From: Spartobacteria bacterium
Lineage (GTDB): Bacteria > Verrucomicrobiota > Verrucomicrobiia > Chthoniobacterales > UBA10450
Direction: 5' to 3'
Assembly (NCBI GenBank): GCA_003134785.1
Contig: PLCN01000017.1
Span: 248,001-312,000 of the forward strand
DNA length: 64,000 nucleotides
Both the position numbers and the translations under genes were made by a program. The notes under the pieces are model-generated. The model was not told where the DNA came from. It saw nothing but the letters and a program-made list of their open reading frames with translations, and searched no databases. Positions 42,797-50,323 of the stretch are shown piece after piece; position 1 is the stretch's first letter, and the number at the start of each line of letters is the position of its first letter.

Positions 42797-44644
42797 CTAC
42801 ACCATCGGGCGAAAATGGCCGACGATTTCCTGCAGCCGGCCGGTGATCTGGCCTAACGAGCACACTTCCACGACCTCGATCAGCGTCGGGAAGCAATTCT
42901 CTCCGCTCTCCACCACCTCGGCCAACTTATCGAGCGCGCGTTTCGCCTTTTCGGCGTTTCTCTTTTTGAACTTCGCCAGCCGATCAACCTGAAGCTGTTT
43001 TTTGGCGCGCGGCGTGCGCACCATTTTCACTTCCGGCATTTCGTCCTTCAGGTCGTTATACTTGGTCAACGCGATGATGGGGCGGGTACCGTTGTAAATT
43101 TGTTCTTCGTAACGATGAGCCGCATTTTGGATCTGGCTCCGTTGATAACGATGTTCGATCGCCGGCAACACACCGCCGAACTCTTCGATCTGCCGGAACT
43201 CTTCGAGCATCGCCGCTTCCACCGCGCGTTCGACTGCTTTCATGCCAGGCGAACCGCTCAGCATGTTCATGGTGTGTTTGAAGATGCCGGATTCATCGAG
43301 CAGGATGGCCTGCCCATGCGCGGCGAGGCGAATCCACTCTTCGCTCGGCGTCGTAAACGGTTCGTCGGCGCTGTTCGAATGGCAGGAGTTCGTGCCGTTC
43401 ATGTAGGCGAGCATTAACTCCGCCGCCGTGCGCGTGAGATTGTTTTTGAATTCCGCCGCGACCAGCGAACGGCCGCTCGTCTGCGTATGCAGTTTGAACA
43501 TTTGTGCTTTCGGGCCTGCGCCGAAAACATCGCGCATGCCAATGGCCCAGATGCGGCGCGAGACGCGCGCGAGCGCGATGTATTCGACATCGAGACCGCA
43601 ATCCAAAAAGAACGAGAGACGCGGCCCAAATTGATCGACCGGAATCCCGCGCGCGGCGAGCATCTCGGCATAAGCGAAACCGTTCGAAACCGTGTAGGCC
43701 GCCTGCTGCACCGGAGTCGCGCCTGCTTCGCCGATGTGATAGCCGCTGATCGACACTGGATACCAGCGCGGCATTTCCTTCGTGGTCCATTCGATCATGT
43801 CGCAGAGGAAACGCAGCGACGCTTCCGTGGGAAAAATCGTTTCGTTCTGCGCCTGCACTTCTTTGAAAATATCGGCCTGGATGGTCCCGCGCAGATTCGG
43901 AACCACGTTCGGACCGAAACGCTTTTTCGCCGCCGCGATGTACATCGCCATGATGATCGGCGCCGGGCCGCTGATCGTCATTGACGCGGAAAAAGCAGAG
44001 GAGCCCATGTCGAAACCGTCGTAGAGACGGACCATATCTTCGTAGGTGTCGATGGCGAGGCCGCCTTCGCCAATCTTGCCGAAGACCCCTTCCGCATCGC
44101 TGTCGATTCCGTAAAGCGTCGGGCCGTCAAACGCCGTGCTCAGACGTGCGCTGCGTTGATGACCAGTCAGAAAATGAAAGCGCGCGTTCGTGTCTTCCGC
44201 CAGGCCGAGTCCGGAAAAAAGTCGCGTGGGTTCCTCGACTTCAACCGCTTTTGGCGCGGCGGCCTTCGCGCCATTTTTCCCATTCTTCTTGTGGCCATTC
44301 TTGCCGTTCTTTCCAACCCTCCCGTAGCTGCCGGCTTCCAACTCGCGCAACGGCTCGAGATACATTTCGCGATACGCGCCATTGGTGAAGGGAAACTCGC
44401 CCGGCAGGCCTTCGCCTAACAAGTAGCGGGTGATCTCGCCGGCTTCGTCGATTTCCGGCAGGGCAAGACGTGGCAGTTTCAAACCAGTCGGCGCCGTCCC
44501 GATCGGCGTCTTCGACTTCACATCATTCCAGCGATCGACCATTTGCTGACCGAATGTCTCGTCGGTCCGCGCTCGTTTTACCTCTTTGAGAACGAACTCA
44601 TTGTAGTTCTCAACCGCTTCGACCACCTGTCCCAGTTTGCTCAT
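42797..44644 (-). CDS. acyl-CoA mutase substrate-binding subunit (IcmF/methylmalonyl-CoA mutase-like)
   Basis: The 615-residue protein is the TIM-barrel part of a B12-dependent acyl-CoA mutase. Matches to IcmF-type enzymes are FPFTNGAY, EDTNARFHFL, DGPTLYGIDSD, VFGKIGEGGLAIDTYEDM, SASMTISGPAPIIMAMY, PVSISGYHIGEAGATPVQQ and FKLHTQTSGRSL. It lacks a cobalamin domain, which is in the upstream gene at 44749-45915. Residues about 101-138 form an insert rich in Gly, Lys and Asn (GKNGKNGHKKNGKNGAK) not found in relatives. The substrate may be isobutyryl-, methylmalonyl- or another acyl-CoA. Confidence 0.9.
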   Translation of the reverse strand: MSKLGQVVEAVENYNEFVLKEVKRARTDETFGQQMVDRWNDVKSKTPIGTAPTGLKLPRLALPEIDEAGEITRYLLGEGLPGEFPFTNGAYREMYLEPLRELEAGSYGRVGKNGKNGHKKNGKNGAKAAAPKAVEVEEPTRLFSGLGLAEDTNARFHFLTGHQRSARLSTAFDGPTLYGIDSDAEGVFGKIGEGGLAIDTYEDMVRLYDGFDMGSSAFSASMTISGPAPIIMAMYIAAAKKRFGPNVVPNLRGTIQADIFKEVQAQNETIFPTEASLRFLCDMIEWTTKEMPRWYPVSISGYHIGEAGATPVQQAAYTVSNGFAYAEMLAARGIPVDQFGPRLSFFLDCGLDVEYIALARVSRRIWAIGMRDVFGAGPKAQMFKLHTQTSGRSLVAAEFKNNLTRTAAELMLAYMNGTNSCHSNSADEPFTTPSEEWIRLAAHGQAILLDESGIFKHTMNMLSGSPGMKAVERAVEAAMLEEFRQIEEFGGVLPAIEHRYQRSQIQNAAHRYEEQIYNGTRPIIALTKYNDLKDEMPEVKMVRTPRAKKQLQVDRLAKFKKRNAEKAKRALDKLAEVVESGENCFPTLIEVVEVCSLGQITGRLQEIVGHFRPMV

Positions 44645-44691
44645 ATCAATACTCCGTTAGAAGCGCTCCCCCGAGCGCCACGATACTCTTC

Positions 44692-44753
44692 TGTAGCGGC
44701 GCTCTATGGGCGCCGAACATTTTAAGATTCGGCGGTCATAGACCACCGCTACA
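44692..44753. repeat. palindromic repeat of the GTAGCGGC family between the two mutase genes
   Basis: Arms 44692-44717 and 44728-44753 pair with several mismatches. It is related to 13923-14011. The right arm overlaps the stop codon region of the cobalamin/G-protein gene. Confidence 0.7.
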
Positions 44754-45915
44754 ACCTTCTGTCTTCCGTCAACAAATCGCACAACTCGTCCACACCTGCA
44801 TCGCGATGCCGGTTCGCCACCGTGGAAACAAGAATCTGCGATCGCTTGTTCTGATCCAGCCGGCTTCCGATTTCAGAAGTCGCCGTGCGCGCGCGTTCCT
44901 GGTCGCTCTTATTCACGACGACGATGTCGGCGAGATCGAGCATGACGATCTTCTGCAATTGCAGCCGGCTGCCGTAATCCGGATTCATCACCAAGACGGT
45001 TTTGTGGACCAGCCCGGTCTGAAATGGCATCGCTTCCTGGCCTGTGCCAACCGTTTCGATAATCACGTAATCGAAGCCGGACTGTGCGAGCAGCATCAGG
45101 CAATCTTCAGTCGCGGGAGAAAGCCCGCCGGCTTGTCCGCGGGTGGCCATGCTGCGCATGAAAACGCGTTCGTTCTGTGAATTGATCATCGTCGCGCGAT
45201 CGCCGAGCAACGCGCCCGCGCCAACCACGCTCGGATCATGCGAGAGAATCGCGATGCGCGCCTTCGGTTCGCGATGGAGAAGACGCAACACAAGCTCGTC
45301 GATCAACGTCGTCTTGCCCGCTCCTCCCGGCCCCGTAAAACCGAACACGCGCGTTCCAGTTTTCTTGCTCCCTTGTCTTCCTTTGGACGTTGAACGTTGA
45401 ACGTTGGACGTTGGACGTTTCCCCTTCTTCCCCGCATATCGGTCCTCAATCTCCGTCAACTTGCGCGCCAATTGCATATCGGCACTAGGCTTGCGCCCGC
45501 GAAACGGTTTGTGCGTTCCACCGTAATGTTTGTGGACGTAGTCGACCATGTCCGCCAACGACGTGCCTGCGAAAAAAATCTTGTCGATGCCGTTCTTCCG
45601 CATAATCACGTCGTCATTGCCCGTGATCGTCCCGCCGCCGCCGCCGAAAACTTTGATGTAATCAGCGCCTTGTTTCTTCAAGAGCCTTGCCACTTCGGAA
45701 AAAAACTCGACGTGCCCCCCGTTATAACTCGAAATCCCCAGCGCCTTCACATCTTCCTGGATCGCGGCGCGCACCATATCCGTCGCGTAACGATGATATC
45801 CCAAGTAAACCACCTCGATTCCGTGCCGGATAAATTCGAGATTGATCGTATTGATGGCGCTGTCATGTCCATCGCAAATCGGAACAGCAGTGAGAACTCG
45901 GATCGGAGCGGCCAT
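44749..45915 (-). CDS. cobalamin-binding/MeaB-like G-protein fusion (N-terminal half of an IcmF-type mutase)
   Basis: The 388-residue protein joins a B12-binding Rossmann domain (residues 1-135; base-off ligand His in CDGHDSA, VFGGGGGTI) to a MeaB/ArgK-type GTPase (about 188-388; P-loop GFTGPGGAGKTTL, SHDPSVVGAGALLGDR, TVGTGQEA and NKSD). This is exactly the N-terminal two-domain order of IcmF; the mutase domain is the next gene, 104 bases on. The G domain would load and repair cobalamin. Residues about 166-180 in the linker come from a GTTGGACGTTGAAC repeat. Confidence 0.92.
   Translation of the reverse strand: MAAPIRVLTAVPICDGHDSAINTINLEFIRHGIEVVYLGYHRYATDMVRAAIQEDVKALGISSYNGGHVEFFSEVARLLKKQGADYIKVFGGGGGTITGNDDVIMRKNGIDKIFFAGTSLADMVDYVHKHYGGTHKPFRGRKPSADMQLARKLTEIEDRYAGKKGKRPTSNVQRSTSKGRQGSKKTGTRVFGFTGPGGAGKTTLIDELVLRLLHREPKARIAILSHDPSVVGAGALLGDRATMINSQNERVFMRSMATRGQAGGLSPATEDCLMLLAQSGFDYVIIETVGTGQEAMPFQTGLVHKTVLVMNPDYGSRLQLQKIVMLDLADIVVVNKSDQERARTATSEIGSRLDQNKRSQILVSTVANRHRDAGVDELCDLLTEDRRL
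45383..45420. repeat. GTTGGACGT/GTTGAACGT tandem repeat inside a coding linker
   Basis: About four units of the same 9-base repeat seen in prpB. It is read on the minus strand as RPTSNVQRSTS between the cobalamin and G domains, in frame. Confidence 0.85.
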
Positions 45916-45978
45916 GGAGTTTGAAATCTTAGCGGCAATCGCTTGTCGAGCAATGCCGTTTCAGCCTAACGTCCGCGC

Positions 45979-46497
45979 ATGAGCGCATCGGGTTCCACCC
46001 TGACGGCCGAGAAGTCGCGCGCTTTTCCAGCCATCGCTTGGGCCACATTGATCGTCGGAATTTTGGACATCAGCTCTGCGTTCATTCTTTCGTATCCGAA
46101 AGGCGTCGGTCCAATTCGCGTTTTGCAAGGAGTCGCCGCGGGTTTGGTCGGCCGTGAATCGGCGATCAAGGGCGGCCTGGCGATGGCCGGGTTGGGACTC
46201 GCGATCCATTTCTTTATTGCCTGTGTTGTTGCCACTGTTTTCTACGGGGCGAGCCGCAAACTTGTTTTCCTCACGCAGCACCCGGTCATTTCGGGATTAC
46301 TGTACGGAGTGGTCATTTATGGTTTCATGTATTGGATCGTCATGCCTCTCGCCTATCCTATTGTGCATCCTTCCGCCTCGCGAGATGTGACCGCAGTGTG
46401 CGTGCACATGTTCTTAATCGGACTGCCGATTGCACTGATCGTGCGCCGGTATTCCCGCCCTCAACCCTCAACTCTCAACCCTCAACCTCCTCGATGA
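45979..46497 (+). CDS. hypothetical membrane protein with repeat-encoded tail
   Basis: The 172-residue product has four hydrophobic helices: AIAWATLIVGILDISSAFIL, AMAGLGLAIHFFIACVVATVF, GLLYGVVIYGFMYWIVMPLA and VCVHMFLIGLPIALIVRR. It belongs to a group of small uncharacterised inner-membrane proteins. The final residues (PQPSTLNPQPPR) come from a CTCAACC-type simple repeat at 46459-46491. Its stop overlaps the FabG start by four bases (46494-46497). Confidence 0.78.
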   Translation: MSASGSTLTAEKSRAFPAIAWATLIVGILDISSAFILSYPKGVGPIRVLQGVAAGLVGRESAIKGGLAMAGLGLAIHFFIACVVATVFYGASRKLVFLTQHPVISGLLYGVVIYGFMYWIVMPLAYPIVHPSASRDVTAVCVHMFLIGLPIALIVRRYSRPQPSTLNPQPPR

Positions 46498-47249
46498 GTG
46501 ATCCTTTGGATTTCACCGGCAAAACCGTGCTTGTTACCGGCAGTTCGCGCGGCCTCGGCGCGGAGATGATCAAAGCGTTCGGCAAACGCGGCGCGCAATG
46601 CATCGTGAACTACGTCGCCGACTCCGCCGGCCAGAATAAATCGGATGCGGACGCGGTGGCGAAGGAGTTGAATGAACCGCTCCTGATCGAGTGCGATGTG
46701 ACCAGCCCCGATCAAGCCGACGCGATGATGAGGACGATCGGCGAGAAATTTGGCGGCCTCGACATTCTGATCAACAACTCCGGCATCATTCGCGACCGCA
46801 CAATCAAGAAACTGACGCTGGAAGATTTCGAAAGCGTGGTACGCGTGAACCTGACCGGCACTTTCAACGTCACGCAAAAAGCCGCGGCCATTCTGCGCAA
46901 AGATGGCCGGATCGTGAATTTGTCATCGGTCAGCGGACAAATGGGATTGTTCGGCCAGGCGAATTACTCCTCGAGCAAGGCCGCGATCATCGCACTAACG
47001 AAAGTCTCCGCGCGTGAATTTTCGCGGCAGAACATCACCGTGAATGCGATCGCGCCCGGCTTCATCGATGTCGGCATGAGCAAGGGGATGCCCGACGAAG
47101 TAACCGCCAACTTCATCAAGCAAATTCCGCTCGGCCGCCTGGGCGACGCAGAAAACATTGTCGACGCCGCGTTGTTCCTCTGCTCGCCCATGGCGTCGTA
47201 TATCACCGGCCACGTCCTCAACGTGAACGGCGGATTTTATATGGGCTAG
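46494..47249 (+). CDS. fabG: short-chain dehydrogenase, 3-oxoacyl-ACP/acetoacetyl-CoA reductase type
   Basis: The 251-residue SDR has the cofactor motif TGSSRGLGAEM (about residues 14-24), NNSGIIRD, the catalytic Ser-Tyr-Lys in LSSVSGQMGLFGQANYSSSKAAI, and the IAPGFIDVGMSKGMPDE loop. It reduces 3-oxoacyl thioesters with NADPH, as FabG or PhaB. The nearby thiolase and CoA-transferase genes favour a CoA-ester role (inference). I start at ATG 46494, which overlaps the membrane protein gene by four bases. Confidence 0.9.
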   Translation: MSDPLDFTGKTVLVTGSSRGLGAEMIKAFGKRGAQCIVNYVADSAGQNKSDADAVAKELNEPLLIECDVTSPDQADAMMRTIGEKFGGLDILINNSGIIRDRTIKKLTLEDFESVVRVNLTGTFNVTQKAAAILRKDGRIVNLSSVSGQMGLFGQANYSSSKAAIIALTKVSAREFSRQNITVNAIAPGFIDVGMSKGMPDEVTANFIKQIPLGRLGDAENIVDAALFLCSPMASYITGHVLNVNGGFYMG

Positions 47250-47251
47250 GC

Positions 47252-48061
47252 CTACTCGATCGCGTGGACGATGTAGGTGCCGGCTTGTTTATCGTCCTCC
47301 AGTTTTAGAAGGCCGCGCTTCTGCGCTTCGAGAAGGAGTTCGTTGAACGCGCGGAACCCATGGGCGCGCTCGTTAAAACCGGGATTCTGGCGTTTGATCG
47401 CCTGCTTCACCAGCGAGCCGCGGATTGGATAATCCTCGCCCCTCTCAGAACGGAGCGCTTCCAAAGTTTTCGTGAGTAGATCGAGAGCCCCGTCGATGGA
47501 AGGTCCGCCGCCATGATCTCTGTCTGGGGCGGGTCTCGCGTTACGCGTGCTGGGCGCGACGCTGGGACGCTTCTTCGCCGGCTCGACGCGGACGAGATCG
47601 TCGTAATAGATAAACTCGTCGCAATTGCTAATGAAAAGGTCGGAGGTCGACTTCTTGACGCCGATCCCGATCACGGTCTTGGCGTTCTCGCGCAGTTTGC
47701 TGACGAGCGGAGAAAAGTCCGAGTCGCCACTGATGATGACAAAAGTGTCCACGTGGCTCTTGGTATAACAGAGGTCGAGCGCATCGACCACCATGCGAAT
47801 ATCGGCCGAGTTTTTGCCCGACTGGCGCACGTGCGGGATCTCGATCAGCTCGAACGCCGCCTCGTGCAATCCGCGCTTGAAGGTCTTGTAGCGATCGAAA
47901 TCGCAGTAGGCTTTCTTGACGACGATGTGGCCTTTGAGCAACAGACGCTCAAGCACCTTCCGGATGTCGAACGCGGGAAATTGGGCTTCAAGCGCGCCGA
48001 TGGCGATATTTTCCAAGTCGAGGAAGACGGCCATCGTGGCGTCGGAATCGGGAGCGCTCAT
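47252..48061 (-). CDS. NYN-domain nuclease-like protein with OST-HTH/LOTUS domain
   Basis: The 269-residue protein (ATG 48061; ATG 48073 adds 4 residues) has a PIN-like NYN domain in residues 1-155 with the acidic residues MAVFLDLENIAI, SADIRMVVDALDL and IISGDSDFSPLV. A Pro/Arg-rich linker leads to a LOTUS/OST-HTH domain (about 190-269; YPIRGSLVKQAIKRQNPGFNE, FNELLLEAQKRGLL). NYN-LOTUS proteins are thought to act on RNA. It converges with fabG, 2 bases from its stop. Confidence 0.9.
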   Translation of the reverse strand: MSAPDSDATMAVFLDLENIAIGALEAQFPAFDIRKVLERLLLKGHIVVKKAYCDFDRYKTFKRGLHEAAFELIEIPHVRQSGKNSADIRMVVDALDLCYTKSHVDTFVIISGDSDFSPLVSKLRENAKTVIGIGVKKSTSDLFISNCDEFIYYDDLVRVEPAKKRPSVAPSTRNARPAPDRDHGGGPSIDGALDLLTKTLEALRSERGEDYPIRGSLVKQAIKRQNPGFNERAHGFRAFNELLLEAQKRGLLKLEDDKQAGTYIVHAIE

Positions 48062-48222
48062 GAGAGCCTGCACGGTAGCGACATCGCGCCTGCGAGACAG
48101 CGAAATGTTAAAACTTCGAAGCGCGTCCCGCCAGGAACTTAGGAATGCTGGGCCCAGTCATTCTCATCACCGAGTCCAGCGTTGAAACGCCGGGCAAAAC
48201 AACGTGAATTTCGCCCGTCACC

Positions 48223-48639
48223 GTGTCCGGTACGGGAGCTGCTGATTTATCTCTTATGCAGCTAACTCAACCACCTCTGCGCACGGTCTTCCTACCAAAA
48301 AACATTTCCCAAAAGCCTCGATCAAAAGTGACGACGCCCGACCAGTTCCGGATGTCGAGCTACGCGGTCGATGAGATCAATGCCTACGTTGCCATCCGGG
48401 ACATTGCCCTGGCTGAAGCGGAGAAAATCACGAGCCCAGTGAACCTGGAACGCGTCCGCATCGCGAATGAGTTCGTCGAAAATTGTTTGAAGCCGGCGCG
48501 GCCGCCTTACGAAGCGCAGCATTTGCCAGCCGCCGACGCGGTCCGCGAGCGCATGCGTTGCGAGACAGTGAAGGTCCGCCTTGCTCTGCTCCGTTCGCAC
48601 ATGGACGCCGTGTCACGCGAACACGCGCACGCGGCGTAA
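48223..48639 (+). CDS. hypothetical protein
   Basis: The frame of up to 138 codons (ATG 48223; a second ATG at 48256) codes for a mostly helical, soluble product with DEINAYVAIRDIALAEAEKI and VRERMRCETVKVRLALLRSH. I recognise no family. Codon use looks like its neighbours, with G/C-rich third positions. One arm of a GTAGCGGC-type palindrome follows at 48661. Confidence 0.5.
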   Translation: MSGTGAADLSLMQLTQPPLRTVFLPKNISQKPRSKVTTPDQFRMSSYAVDEINAYVAIRDIALAEAEKITSPVNLERVRIANEFVENCLKPARPPYEAQHLPAADAVRERMRCETVKVRLALLRSHMDAVSREHAHAA

Positions 48640-48660
48640 GCGGGGTTCCCTGCAAACAAC

Positions 48661-48685
48661 GTCGGCAGTCATAGACCGCCGCTAC
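48661..48685. repeat. solitary arm of the GTAGCGGC palindrome family
   Basis: GGCAGTCATAGACCGCCGCT (from 48661) matches one arm of the elements at 13923-14011 and 44692-44753, without a partner arm nearby. Confidence 0.6.
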
Positions 48686-48694
48686 AGGCAAGCC

Positions 48695-49933
48695 CTACTC
48701 GCGGCCCCAAATCATGGCGACCGAAGTCGTGAGGCTGCCGCCCATATTGAAGGTGAGGAATCTTTTCACGTTCTCAATCTGCCGGGCGCCGGCTTGATTG
48801 GTAACTTGCTGATAGGCGTCGAAGACCTGGCGCACGCCGGTCGCGCCGACTGGATGACCGTCGCCGATCAAGCCGCCGCCCGTGTTGACCGGAATCTCGA
48901 AGTCGATCTTCCCGCTCACATGTTCGCCGCGAACTTGGGGCAGCGCCGTCGCGCCGCTCATCGCCAGCTCAGCTCCCTTGCCGGGTTCGGCCATGCCTAG
49001 AATTTCGTAGGCGATAATCTCAGTGATCGAGAAACAATCATGCACTTCCGCCCCCTGCATGTCGCGGGGCTTTAGGTTTGCCATCGAGAATGCATTCGTC
49101 GCGGCTTTCCGCGCCGTCGAAAATGTCGGAGCGTCCTTCTTCTCGAGCGCGAGGTAATCAGTCGTGTGACCGAACCCGAGCAGACGCGCCAGCTTCGATT
49201 TGTCCCGGCCAATTTTCTTCAGGTATTTCTCCGAACAGAGAACGAGCGAGGCGGCCCCGTCAGTGATTTGTGAGCAATCGGAAACTTTAAGCGGCGGCGC
49301 GACGCTCGGATTCTTGTCGGATACTTGGGACGCGCAATCGTAAGTCAGGTCCGCCTCGCGCATCTGCGCCAGCGGATTCAGTTTGGCGTGCGCGTAATTC
49401 TTATACGCGACCTGCGCCAGGGCATTTGGGGAAACTCCATATTTATCGATGTAAATTTGCGCGATTTTGCCGAACAATTTCGGGAACATGAAGTCGCCGT
49501 ACTCCGGTTTCTCGATGTGATAATCCGCCGCGGCGCCGAGAACATCGGAGCCATCCAGCGACGACATCGTCTTCTGTTGTTCGGCGCCAACGACCAGGAC
49601 GACATCGTAAAAACCACCCATGATCCATTGCGAGGCGAGCAAAACCGAGAGCGCGCCGGAAGCGCATGCGGCCTCGGTGTGCATGGTGGGAATGCCGTGC
49701 AGCTTCGGATCGATCTCCGGCAGAAACGCACCAAGATGAAGCTGCTTGGTAAACTGGCCCGCGTTGAAGTTGCCGACCGTACCGGCGTTGATTTCGCCCG
49801 GGTCGATTTTCGCATCGTCGATCGCCTTCCGGCCGGATTCCGTAATCAGATCGCGGATCGTTTTGCCTTCCTTCTTTAGGTTGCGCTTAAAATCGGTTCG
49901 GCCGCCGCCGAGAATGTAGACTGGTTCGTTCAT
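48695..49933 (-). CDS. thiolase (acetyl-CoA acetyltransferase, SCP-x-like branch)
   Basis: The 412-residue protein shows thiolase landmarks: the nucleophilic Cys in HTEAACASGALSVLLAS (about residue 91), NPSVAPPLKVSDCSQITDGA, EVHDCFSITEIIAYE, and the His in GGGLIGDGHPVGATG. The HDCF and GHPVGATG pattern puts it in the SCP-x/acetyl-CoA acyltransferase branch rather than PhaA. It cleaves or condenses 3-oxoacyl-CoA. It matches the acyl-CoA theme of the region. Confidence 0.92.
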   Translation of the reverse strand: MNEPVYILGGGRTDFKRNLKKEGKTIRDLITESGRKAIDDAKIDPGEINAGTVGNFNAGQFTKQLHLGAFLPEIDPKLHGIPTMHTEAACASGALSVLLASQWIMGGFYDVVLVVGAEQQKTMSSLDGSDVLGAAADYHIEKPEYGDFMFPKLFGKIAQIYIDKYGVSPNALAQVAYKNYAHAKLNPLAQMREADLTYDCASQVSDKNPSVAPPLKVSDCSQITDGAASLVLCSEKYLKKIGRDKSKLARLLGFGHTTDYLALEKKDAPTFSTARKAATNAFSMANLKPRDMQGAEVHDCFSITEIIAYEILGMAEPGKGAELAMSGATALPQVRGEHVSGKIDFEIPVNTGGGLIGDGHPVGATGVRQVFDAYQQVTNQAGARQIENVKRFLTFNMGGSLTTSVAMIWGRE

Positions 49934-49997
49934 AAAATTCCTTGCAGAGTCTGATAATCGCCCGCAGTGCCGGAACGTTCAACTGCGTCCGCACTTT

Positions 49998-50243
49998 TCA
50001 CGCTAGAGAGTCAGCGGAAATCGGCGTTCTCGAAAGCGTCTGCCAGGTAATTTTACCGCAGCGTGGACACTTCATGACTCGGCCAGGCGTGCCTGCGGCT
50101 TTCCAGCGAACCCCGCCGAGGTCCCACACTGAGCAAGTATGTCCGCATGGGCAGGTGTAAATCCATTCCCGCGATTCGGCTTCCATCGATTTCGCTGAAG
50201 CGCCCGGCAGCACTGCCAGCAAGAGTTTCTGGATGAAAGACAT
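49998..50243 (-). CDS. small zinc-ribbon protein
   Basis: From ATG 50243 the product has 81 residues: a short hydrophobic start (MSFIQKLLLAVLPG) and a zinc ribbon with ligands in YTCPCGHTCSVWDLGG and MKCPRCGKITWQ. The long loop between the Cys pairs (about 24 residues, with GTPGR) resembles small uncharacterised ribbon proteins. Function unknown. It diverges from the SucC-like gene, 80 bases away. Confidence 0.65.
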   Translation of the reverse strand: MSFIQKLLLAVLPGASAKSMEAESREWIYTCPCGHTCSVWDLGGVRWKAAGTPGRVMKCPRCGKITWQTLSRTPISADSLA

Positions 50244-50323
50244 TGATTCATTATATCTTTTCAAGGTTCCGATCCGCAAACGGTTTTGAAAGTTGGTCAG
50301 GATCATGGGAATAGCAGCCAGCC

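Noticed and set aside
44600-44760. Possible cobalamin riboswitch near the mutase genes
   Set aside because: The only structured sequence here is the GTAGCGGC palindrome; I see no B12-box-like core.
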